NCBI GenBank assembly: GCA_902782595.1
Contig: CACZNW010000150.1
Coordinates: 1-11,663, forward strand
Source of the DNA: an uncultured Methanobrevibacter sp.
GTDB taxonomy: Archaea > Methanobacteriota > Methanobacteria > Methanobacteriales > Methanobacteriaceae
DNA: 11,663 bases
Direction of reading: 5' to 3'
How positions within the stretch are numbered: position 1 is the stretch's first letter; every line of letters begins with the position of its first letter. The notes under the pieces were generated by a model, which ran no database searches, was not told the origin of the DNA, and was given only the letters and a program-made list of their open reading frames with translations. Below are positions 6,707 to 11,663 of this stretch, one piece after another. The translations under genes were made by a program, and so were the position numbers.

Positions 6707-7074
6707 GAAATTTAGTTCATATCGTTTTTTGGTTATATCTGGAATAATACTTTAATTTTTTATTATATTCTTTAGAATTTATATTATTTTTTTATGGATT
6801 TGTTTGCTATATTTCTGTATTTTAGTCAAAAAATCATAATATTTACATTATATGCATAAGTTTTTCAATGATTTGAGTAAACAAATTTTCATTGGATTGT
6901 AAATTTTGGAATTAAATATTTTTTAAAAATAGATTAAAGAATAAAAAGGGGGAAATGGAAGTAATATGATAGTTACTTCCTTTAATGTCTTATTTCCAAA
7001 ATTTTTTGGAGATTATAAAATGATTAAGGTTCATTATAAGAAATGAATTTTAATTCATATCGTTTATTAATTAT
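6707..7074. repeat. Imperfect 30-base direct repeat (6707-6736 and 7045-7074)
   Basis: The two copies agree at about 25 of 30 positions and share the exact core TTCATATCGTTT. They lie 338 bases apart in the non-coding stretch before the HTH gene. Apart from this repeat and the hairpins at 6951-7009, the stretch 6660-7100 shows no gene. Confidence 0.4.
6951..7009 (+). other. Nested inverted repeats, possible structured RNA or operator
   Basis: GGAAGTAA (6957-6964) pairs with TTACTTCC (6973-6980) around an 8-base loop. GGAAAT (6951-6956) can pair outside it with ATTTCC (6992-6997), and CCAAAA/TTTTGG (6996-7009) forms a third small palindrome. A GGAG site (7008-7011) and an 8-codon reading frame starting ATG 7020 (stop 7044-7046) follow. 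The 8-mer GGAAGTAA also occurs in the hairpin after dph5 (6634-6641). The function is unknown. Confidence 0.35.
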
Positions 7075-7081
7075 GTTTTAC

Positions 7082-7092
7082 TATTATATAAA
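7082..7092 (+). promoter_or_regulatory. Possible TATA box for the HTH gene
   Basis: TATTATATAAA would place the transcription start near 7112, about 45 bases before the chosen ATG (7159). Confidence 0.35.
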
Positions 7093-7158
7093 TGTTTTTA
7101 TGTATTGATTTCTCAAACATTGTTAAATTTATATGTATTTAAATTCAAAATTAATCTG

Positions 7159-7641
7159 ATGAACAATGAAATCTCATTAGATAATTTGGAAAAAAGAAAC
7201 TGCGTCTTAAAATCTCAACTGATTCATGAACAATTAAAGTACGGAAACTACTCTTCACAATATTTTAAACGATATGGCTTAACTGTTTTAAATGAATATA
7301 AAACTCACGGGTCATTTTTTAAAGCAGCTTCAATCATTGGAATACCTCAGAGAGTAATTATGACATGGTATATTCAGGGTCAGAGGGGGGATCCCGAATT
7401 CAGAAACTTTTACTTGGCAATTGAAGATATCAACAGACAAAATCAGAAAGATGATGGGGCTGAAAATGATATTTCTGATGTAAAAATGGATTTTAAACAG
7501 GACGGGGAATATATCATCTCCGAATATGGTGACGGATGGAGTTACAAAACATATATTGACGGTGAAAAAATATTTATAATCTCTAATGAGCTTGAAACAT
7601 TGAAAATGAAAGTTAGAAATAAACGCCTGCCGTTGGACTAG
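7159..7641 (+). CDS. Helix-turn-helix protein, 160 residues, unknown role
   Basis: This soluble protein has a helix-turn-helix in its first half: TVLNEYKTHGSFFKAASIIG, then IPQRVIMTWYIQGQRGDP (about residues 42-79). The pattern 'G.f.kAa...Gi....i..W...G..gdp.f..F' is like DNA-binding domains of phage terminase small subunits and transposase-type HTH proteins. A low-complexity linker (92-108) leads to a separate C-terminal domain with ISEYGDGWSYKTYIDGEKIF and ending KRLPLD, which I cannot assign beyond a general resemblance to hypothetical proteins of Methanobrevibacter. I chose ATG 7159. A TTG at 7105 would add 18 hydrophobic residues and lies within the expected promoter-to-start interval. 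There is no clear ribosome binding site. It is probably a DNA-binding regulator, or a domesticated mobile-element protein. The target is unknown. Confidence 0.7.
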   Translation: MNNEISLDNLEKRNCVLKSQLIHEQLKYGNYSSQYFKRYGLTVLNEYKTHGSFFKAASIIGIPQRVIMTWYIQGQRGDPEFRNFYLAIEDINRQNQKDDGAENDISDVKMDFKQDGEYIISEYGDGWSYKTYIDGEKIFIISNELETLKMKVRNKRLPLD

Positions 7642-7887
7642 TCGATGTACAATTGGAAATCATATCTACTATGTTATCATTATGATTCTGGATTAAATGT
7701 ATGAAAAGTAAACATAGCATCCAGTGGATGTAATCGATACTGAGGTTTTTAAACTTGGATGCAGACAAATACTTCACATTAGTTCTTGTGGAATAACATA
7801 CAATTATTAATATTGTTTTCTTCCTCTAAATTTATAAATTCATATTAATATTAATTTTTTCTTGTTAAAATGACCGCAAACAAGACT
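7642..7887. other. Intergenic stretch without a clear gene
   Basis: Only short broken reading frames are visible on both strands. There is a small hairpin CATCC-agt-GGATG at 7718-7730. No RNA gene or repeat array is evident. Confidence 0.4.
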
Positions 7888-7892
7888 ACAAC

Positions 7893-7902
7893 ATTTATAA
7901 AC
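7893..7902 (+). promoter_or_regulatory. TATA box of the small RHH-like gene
   Basis: ATTTATAAAC is a good TATA box, about 27 bases (centre) before ATG 7924, so transcription probably starts at or next to the start codon. The dyad TACAA-tttat-TTGTA (about 7910-7923) lies between TATA and start, where an autorepressor could bind. Confidence 0.45.
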
Positions 7903-7923
7903 TAGTATGTACAATTTATTTGT

Positions 7924-8079
7924 ATGACTCAAAACAGACGTGTTACAATTAGCATCAATAATGACGTCGACTTGAATTTTAGAAAAATTGCATCCAATAA
8001 GATGTTATTTAAAACAGGTTGGTACTCAAAAGCAATTGAGGAAGCGATGTTGTTATGGATGGAAAAGGAAGGTTATTAA
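7924..8079 (+). CDS. Small ribbon-helix-helix-like protein, 51 residues
   Basis: The short product starts with a beta-strand-like NRRVTISINNDV, then two helical parts, LNFRKIASNKMLF and WYSKAIEEAMLLWMEKEG. This strand-helix-helix order and the length fit the ribbon-helix-helix (MetJ/Arc) DNA-binding fold, in which paired strands contact DNA as a dimer. Small proteins of this kind are common in Methanobrevibacter. There is no ribosome binding site, but a TATA box at the right distance suggests a leaderless mRNA. No toxin gene is next to it, so it is not evidently an antitoxin; a stand-alone regulator is more likely. The T-rich tract downstream fits a single-gene unit. Confidence 0.7.
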   Translation: MTQNRRVTISINNDVDLNFRKIASNKMLFKTGWYSKAIEEAMLLWMEKEGY

Positions 8080-8114
8080 TAAAATTTTATTTCTTTCTTT
8101 TTTTATTTTTTTTT
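8078..8114 (+). terminator. T-rich terminator after the RHH-like gene
   Basis: The palindrome AATAAAATTTTATT (8078-8091) is followed by a long T-rich tract up to 8114, typical of archaeal termination. Confidence 0.5.
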
Positions 8115-8519
8115 GAATTGCTGTTTTGAAGAATGACTAAGTTTTTTCATTCGAATCAAGTAGCTGTTGTATCTATATTTTATTAATATGTGCGTATGGC
8201 GTTGCAAATGAAATTTTTTCGGATTTTCACAGAATCTGTCGAAAAGAAATGGGACAATATCCTAATAAGTGAAATTTCAAATCAATCCAATTAAATTAAC
8301 TGGCACAAACCAATGAAAAAATATCAGCAAATCAGTTAAATGAAAAACTTCAGTTCAAATTCCCTATTTGACCTCATATTTCTTTTTAAAAGCATTGGCG
8401 GATACAATTCATTTATGTAAATCTGTAGCATGTTTTTTGAATTTGAGTATTGTCTTGAGTATAATGAATTTGATGATTTGGCTCTTATTTTTAAAGGGAA
8501 ATTAGTTTTTCATCAAAAA
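8115..8519. other. Intergenic stretch without a clear gene
   Basis: About 400 bases with only short reading frames, such as a 27-codon one from ATG 8208 to TAA 8294. A few stretches read weakly like decayed coding DNA but cannot be joined with confidence. No tRNA is present, although GTTCAAATTCC at about 8352 superficially resembles a T-loop. Confidence 0.4.
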
Positions 8520-8530
8520 TTATATTTTTA
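8520..8530 (+). promoter_or_regulatory. Possible TATA box for the coiled-coil gene
   Basis: TTATATTTTTA precedes ATG 8591 by about 65 bases and would give a 5' UTR of about 40 bases. Confidence 0.3.
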
Positions 8531-8590
8531 ACTAATCCCAAAATTATTTTTAAGATTAAATTCAAATGTTGTACATGGAAGGTGTCAATA

Positions 8591-9505
8591 ATGGAAAATG
8601 ATGAATTTAGAACTGTTCGGGTGTATACCAAAAAGTATACAAGTAAGGATAAAGACGGGAATTCCATTGAAAAGGAATCTCAGCAAAAACAGGTTAGTCT
8701 TAAAAAAGAAGATCCTTTTGAAGATGATGAATTGGTAAAAGTACTGACTCAAGAGGAATATGAAAATTTGGTTAACAATCAGATGTCAGATGAGAAATTG
8801 GCAGAATATGACCAGATTATCAAGGAAAAAGATGAAGAAATTGCCACCTTGAAAAGTCAGCTCAATACTCTTAAGACTTCATTTTTTGATAATGTCGATT
8901 CCCTTCAGGATGAATTGGGCTATAAGGATGAATTAATAAAAGCTAAAGATGAGATTAACGAGCTGAATAAAGAAAACAAAAAAATCAATGATGAAAGAGT
9001 GGCTATCTTTAAAGAACTTGACTATAAAAATAAAATGATTTTGGCTTATAATGTGGAGCTGAACAAATCAATTTTAAATGCGATTAATGTTGTGATTGAT
9101 GAGGCAAGAGACAACATCAACAGAAGAAATGCTCTTCTCGTTTCTGATTTGAATAAATCCATAGAAAAAGCAAAACATGATGTAAATGAGAAGAATAAAG
9201 CTATTGCATATGAAATAAAAAGTACGGTTGAAGATATGAACGAGCAGATTAGAAATACAAGCACTCTTAAGATGATACTGAATAAGAAGAAAATCAATTT
9301 AAGAGTCCCAACTGATGATTTGCTTAAACCTTTTGATTTTGACTTGAATGTGGATCAGTTACTTTCAGGTCAGGCTTTGGAACTTGACGCCGCTGAAATT
9401 TTAAAGGAAGTAATGCCTAAACTTCCGGAACCGTTTTCCAAATATATTGACACTATGGAAGATGCACCCGAAACAATTGATATTTCATCAAAGGATGAGG
9501 AATAA
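8591..9505 (+). CDS. Coiled-coil protein, 304 residues, unknown
   Basis: I do not recognise a named family. The protein is soluble and strongly charged. Residues 1-60 are a polar leader (RTVRVYTKKYTSKDKDG, then an acidic patch). Residues from about 64 to 230 form long heptad-like helices, for example DEEIATLKSQLNTL and KAKDEINELNKENKK, then a more Ala/Asn-rich helix NAINVVIDEARDNINRRNAL. The last 70 residues (RVPTDDLLKPFDFDLN and the C-terminal acidic tail) look like a small separate domain. There is no signal peptide or membrane segment. The ATG at 8591 is preferred because GGTG (8581-8584) lies 6 bases upstream; the GTG at 8582 falls inside that site. The PsbP-like gene begins 3 bases after its stop, so they probably form an operon. 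A scaffold or structural role is inference. Confidence 0.75.
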   Translation: MENDEFRTVRVYTKKYTSKDKDGNSIEKESQQKQVSLKKEDPFEDDELVKVLTQEEYENLVNNQMSDEKLAEYDQIIKEKDEEIATLKSQLNTLKTSFFDNVDSLQDELGYKDELIKAKDEINELNKENKKINDERVAIFKELDYKNKMILAYNVELNKSILNAINVVIDEARDNINRRNALLVSDLNKSIEKAKHDVNEKNKAIAYEIKSTVEDMNEQIRNTSTLKMILNKKKINLRVPTDDLLKPFDFDLNVDQLLSGQALELDAAEILKEVMPKLPEPFSKYIDTMEDAPETIDISSKDEE

Positions 9506-9508
9506 TCC

Positions 9509-9931
9509 ATGTCAACATTCAACACAGGCAAAATAACATTTGAATATCCGAACAGTTGGGATGTTGAAAAAGCAGATATACTTTCCAATCCTGACTGCAT
9601 AGCTACATTATCCAAAGGTCAGAATAACCTAATCAATGCAGTTTCCTTTCCCACAGCAACAAATCTTGATGACTATAAGATATTTATGGAAGACATGATT
9701 GGTGATGATGGAGGGGTTATTTTAGCTTCTGATTTTGTCAGAATTGCCGATAAGGATGCAATTAAACTTCATGCTAATATGGACACTCCCAAAATCAATT
9801 TTGATATCCATACTTATGTTTTCATTGAATACGGGGTAATTTACATATTTGAATTGAGAACACTGGGTGTTTCAGGAGAGTCTGAAAAGGAATTTGAAGA
9901 TATCATCTCAACATTTTCTATTCTAGAATAA
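9509..9931 (+). CDS. PsbP/MOG1-like protein, 140 residues
   Basis: The product starts with ITFEYPNSWDVEKADILSNPD, the 'F.YP..W.v......' opening typical of PsbP-related (MOG1-fold) proteins. Alternating strands follow, for example IATLSKGQNNLINAVSF, INFDIHTYVFIEYGVIYIF and the closing FEDIISTFSILE, which matches the usual end 'F..ii.sf.l'. There is no signal peptide, so this copy should act in the cytoplasm. Archaeal PsbP-like proteins have no settled function. The GAGG of the preceding stop region lies about 8 bases upstream, and only 3 bases separate it from the coiled-coil gene, so translation is probably coupled. Its last 9 bases overlap the end of the TGT-like gene on the other strand. 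Confidence 0.75.
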   Translation: MSTFNTGKITFEYPNSWDVEKADILSNPDCIATLSKGQNNLINAVSFPTATNLDDYKIFMEDMIGDDGGVILASDFVRIADKDAIKLHANMDTPKINFDIHTYVFIEYGVIYIFELRTLGVSGESEKEFEDIISTFSILE

Positions 9932-10666
9932 CTGACTGTACTCAAGCAGATAGTCCATGTAGTTTCTGTCCAATATTTTTAGTGTGGAAATGTTTTGGGG
10001 TGTGGTTCCTGACCTTTCCTCTACAAGATTTCTCAATGATTTATTTTTCATATGGGCATGAATTTCCCTAATTACAAATTCCATATTTTCGATATTTTTC
10101 TCTTCCAGTTCTTCTTGGGAGATGTTTTCATAAATTGGATATTTGTTTAAGTCATATGCTTTGGTTGGTGTTTGCAAGACATTCAGATAACTGTAGTAAT
10201 TTGCACTGTCTTTTAAAAATCCGTCAATTCCCATATAAACCAGGATGGGCATGAAAGATAATTCTGTAAATGAAAAAATAAAGTAACTGCTTTTTTTAGC
10301 TTCTTTTTTTAGGGATATGATAGTTTCAACAAGTTCCTTGGGATTGGTTAATAATGCATCTCCATTGGCTATTATAAATCCGTTGTATCCTATTTTTTCC
10401 AGTTCTTTTAAGCATTTAACTCTTAAATCAATATATTTGGATCCCTGGATGACTGCAATGTCGCTGTCATTTACATTTTCTTTTGCAAGTCTTAGGGTTT
10501 CGTTCACGTTGAATTCAGCAATTTCCCTGTCAACATTTTGTGCGGAACCTTGGCTTGGTGCGATGTTTAAGTTATTTTTGCTAAATAACTTTGGTGTTAA
10601 TTCACCGTTTATTTTTCCTATGCGTCCTGGTCCGTCATGTGATTTTATTTCAAATTTTTTTATCAT
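9923..10666 (-). CDS. TGT-like protein, probable archaeosine synthase N-terminal-type domain
   Basis: The 247-residue protein is related to tRNA-guanine transglycosylases. It opens with FEIKSHDGPGRIGKINGELTP (5-25), the usual TGT/ArcS start with 'R.G.i....TP'. It carries AVIQGSKYIDLR (71-82), equivalent to the TGT 'VQGG...DLR' signature, then GYNGFIIANGD. MGIDGFLKDSANYYSYLN (145-162) corresponds to 'ALG.DLFDSA.Y..YA'. The end, SLRNLVEERSG (210-220) then LDRNYMDYLLE, resembles the ArcS tail. The zinc-binding CxCxxC cysteines that follow in true TGTs are absent (KYPIYENIS instead), and it is about 100 residues shorter than the catalytic domain. This fits the TGT-like part of archaeosine synthase (ArcS), which modifies preQ0 at G15 of tRNA, rather than a base-exchange enzyme. 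No PUA domain is present, so a partner would be elsewhere. TATA box at 10712-10723; weak ribosome binding site (AAAGGAAAC). Confidence 0.65.
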   Translation of the reverse strand: MIKKFEIKSHDGPGRIGKINGELTPKLFSKNNLNIAPSQGSAQNVDREIAEFNVNETLRLAKENVNDSDIAVIQGSKYIDLRVKCLKELEKIGYNGFIIANGDALLTNPKELVETIISLKKEAKKSSYFIFSFTELSFMPILVYMGIDGFLKDSANYYSYLNVLQTPTKAYDLNKYPIYENISQEELEEKNIENMEFVIREIHAHMKNKSLRNLVEERSGTTPQNISTLKILDRNYMDYLLEYSQLF

Positions 10667-10711
10667 GATTTTAGTTTCCTTTATTTACTTATTAATTATT
10701 ATATTTTTTAG

Positions 10712-10723
10712 ATTTATATAAAT
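10712..10723 (-). promoter_or_regulatory. TATA box of the TGT-like gene
   Basis: ATTTATATAAAT is a perfect 12-base palindrome and a strong TATA candidate. Read on the minus strand it precedes ATG 10666 by about 46 bases, giving a 5' UTR of about 20-25 bases. Being symmetric, it could in principle also work towards hdrC. Confidence 0.45.
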
Positions 10724-10734
10724 TTTTCATTTAA

Positions 10735-10753
10735 TGTAATCTTTTTGATTACA
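10735..10753. repeat. Inverted repeat between divergent promoters, candidate operator
   Basis: TGTAATC (10735-10741) and GATTACA (10747-10753) are perfect 7-base half-sites around TTTTT. The site lies about 12 bases beyond the TGT-like gene's TATA box and 21 bases before that of hdrC. Position and symmetry fit a dimeric regulator; the regulator is unknown. Confidence 0.45.
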
Positions 10754-10774
10754 CATTTTAAAAATTTAGTAAGC

Positions 10775-10783
10775 TTTATATAT
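10775..10783 (+). promoter_or_regulatory. TATA box of hdrC
   Basis: TTTATATAT, preceded by AAGC, is a strong archaeal TATA/BRE pair. The expected transcription start is near 10804, giving a 5' UTR of about 47 bases. Confidence 0.55.
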
Positions 10784-10814
10784 GGTTCTTTAAAGAATAT
10801 TATTATGGATTTGA

Positions 10815-10836
10815 GGATATAATCCGATGATTATCC
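10815..10836 (+). promoter_or_regulatory. 5' UTR hairpin abutting the hdrC ribosome binding site
   Basis: GGAT-at-AATC, loop CGAT, then GATT-ATCC gives an 8-base stem with a 2-base bulge. It ends directly at the ribosome binding site GAGGTG (10837-10842), which is 8 bases from ATG 10851. A tiny reading frame (ATG 10805 to TAA 10822) overlaps the predicted transcript start. A regulatory role is possible but untested. Confidence 0.35.
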
Positions 10837-10850
10837 GAGGTGTGTTTTCA

Positions 10851-11663
10851 ATGTCTATAATAAACCGTCTGAAATCCTTATTTAAGGATGGCAATAAAGA
10901 AAGTGACATCAATAATGATGTATCAAACACATCCGATGATGTCCAAGCAACATCTTCAATAAACAGAAAAGAAACTGTCGTAACTGTAACAAAGACTGTT
11001 GTAGAAGTCAAGAGTGCATCAGTCGATGAGCCAGAAGACAGTGTTGAAGAATTAGTTTCTAGTGACATCGAAACTTCAGAAAAAAATGCTGATGAAGCAA
11101 TTGAAGATTCATCCGATGAAATTGTGGAAAAAACTGAAGTTGCTGGGGAAGAAATTCCTCAAGAAATTGAAGTTGAACAAGATGATGAAGCTCCTGAAGA
11201 AGATGTAGAGGAAGCTGAAAAAGATTCAAACAAAAAAGATACAGAGAGAGATAAAATGACTTTATTGACTGATAAAGAATTATTAACTGATGCAAATCGT
11301 GATCCAGATTTCACTGCAGAATTTATCGACGCTGGAATTGAAACTGTAAAACATTGTTTCCAATGTGGTACCTGTAGTGGTGGATGTCCATCTGGTAGAA
11401 GAACTCCATATAAAGTAAGACAAATCGTCAGAAAATGCTTACTCGGTTTAAAAGAAGAAGTTATCACTGATGAAGCTTTATGGATGTGTACTACTTGTTA
11501 CACTTGTCAAGAAAGATGTCTTAGAAGTGTTAAAATTGTTGAAATTATCAAAAAAGCACGTAATATTGCTGCACATGCTGGTTACATGGCAAAACCTCAC
11601 AAAATGACTGGTGTATTTGTAATGAATACCGGTCACGGTGTACCTATTAACGATGCTACTAAA
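10851..11663 (+). CDS. hdrC: Heterodisulfide reductase subunit C, with acidic N-terminal extension (cut at window end)
   Basis: This is the iron-sulfur subunit HdrC of cytoplasmic CoM-S-S-CoB heterodisulfide reductase (HdrABC with Mvh hydrogenase). It passes electrons from HdrA to the catalytic HdrB in the last step of methanogenesis. Here 271 residues are present before the window edge. Two four-cysteine sets are visible: CFQCGTCSGGCP (C169, C172, C175, C179) and CTTCYTCQERC (C213, C216, C219, C223), the second followed by Leu instead of the usual Pro. The typical HdrC (about 185 residues in this group) would begin at MTLLTD, residue 136 (ATG 11256). Before it lies an open, cysteine-free extension of 135 residues with 43 Asp/Glu and an N-terminal amphipathic-looking INRLKSLFK. 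The upstream ATG has the strong site GAGGTG; the inner ATG has only a purine-rich GAGAGAG. Translation from the upstream start is therefore preferred. Confidence 0.9.
   Translation, partial: MSIINRLKSLFKDGNKESDINNDVSNTSDDVQATSSINRKETVVTVTKTVVEVKSASVDEPEDSVEELVSSDIETSEKNADEAIEDSSDEIVEKTEVAGEEIPQEIEVEQDDEAPEEDVEEAEKDSNKKDTERDKMTLLTDKELLTDANRDPDFTAEFIDAGIETVKHCFQCGTCSGGCPSGRRTPYKVRQIVRKCLLGLKEEVITDEALWMCTTCYTCQERCLRSVKIVEIIKKARNIAAHAGYMAKPHKMTGVFVMNTGHGVPINDATK

Noticed and set aside
7105..7158. TTG start extending the HTH protein by 18 residues
   Set aside because: The added part is hydrophobic and unlike the rest, and it overlaps the expected promoter-to-start interval; ATG 7159 fits better.
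7642..7800. Open minus-strand frame that could be a decayed gene
   Set aside because: It has no start, ribosome binding site or recognisable motif, and continues antisense into the HTH gene.
8208..8294. 28-codon reading frame on the plus strand
   Set aside because: It has no ribosome binding site or recognisable domain, and its length is expected by chance.
8345..8362. T-loop-like GTTCAAATTCC suggesting a tRNA
   Set aside because: The flanking bases cannot form the T stem, and no acceptor or anticodon arm is present.
10317..10721. 134-codon plus-strand frame opposite the TGT-like gene
   Set aside because: It is antisense to a gene with clear TGT signatures and has no ribosome binding site.
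11059..11467. Minus-strand open frames across hdrC
   Set aside because: They are shadows of the acidic-extension and HdrC coding; the Gln/Leu and Ser-rich content mirrors Glu/Asp codons on the other strand.

Overview
The window is AT-rich and archaeal. Its best-recognised genes (archaeal Trm5, archaeal Dph5, a TGT-like archaeosine-pathway protein and methanogenic HdrC), the TATA-type promoters, the GGTG/GAGG ribosome binding sites and the oligo-T terminators point to a methanogen. The HdrC sequence and the many secreted or low-complexity proteins fit Methanobacteriales, most likely a Methanobrevibacter-like species. The genus is inferred from family resemblance, not proven.

Layout. (1) 1-1047: mtnA, an MTR-1-P isomerase of the methylthioadenosine salvage type, with a TATA box and a possible operator. 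(2) 1048-2458: about 1.4 kb without an intact gene. It holds two relics that meet tail to tail: a small secreted-protein gene (+ strand, at least four frameshifts and one stop) and the start of a transposase gene (- strand, zinc-ribbon type). A very AT-rich stretch follows. (3) 2459-3797: a two-gene unit with an exported C39-type cysteine peptidase carrying an unusual Tyr/Trp/Lys/Arg-rich tail, then a small membrane-anchored protein, closed by a hairpin and oligo-T terminator. (4) 4427-4753: an unrecognised 108-residue protein with its own terminator. (5) 4787-6619: divergent trm5 and dph5, only 36 bases apart, both probably leaderless. Their products modify tRNA at G37 and EF-2 at the diphthamide histidine. 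(6) 6620-8581: hairpins, a 160-residue HTH protein, a 51-residue ribbon-helix-helix-like protein and long non-coding stretches. (7) 8591-9931: a coiled-coil protein followed after 3 bases by a PsbP/MOG1-like protein, probably an operon. (8) 9923-10666 (-): a shortened TGT-like protein resembling the N-terminal part of archaeosine synthase, without the usual zinc cysteines. (9) 10851-end: hdrC, cut by the window edge, carrying an in-frame acidic N-terminal extension of about 135 residues.

How the genes relate. Trm5, Dph5 and the TGT-like protein all serve the translation apparatus. HdrC belongs to energy conservation (CoM-S-S-CoB reduction). The C39 protein and its partner act outside the membrane, possibly at the cell wall. 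No CRISPR array, rRNA, tRNA or intact mobile element was seen. The points most worth a second look are the HdrC extension, the peptidase tail and its partner, the zinc-less TGT relative, the two relics, and several inverted repeats placed at promoters or beside ribosome binding sites.
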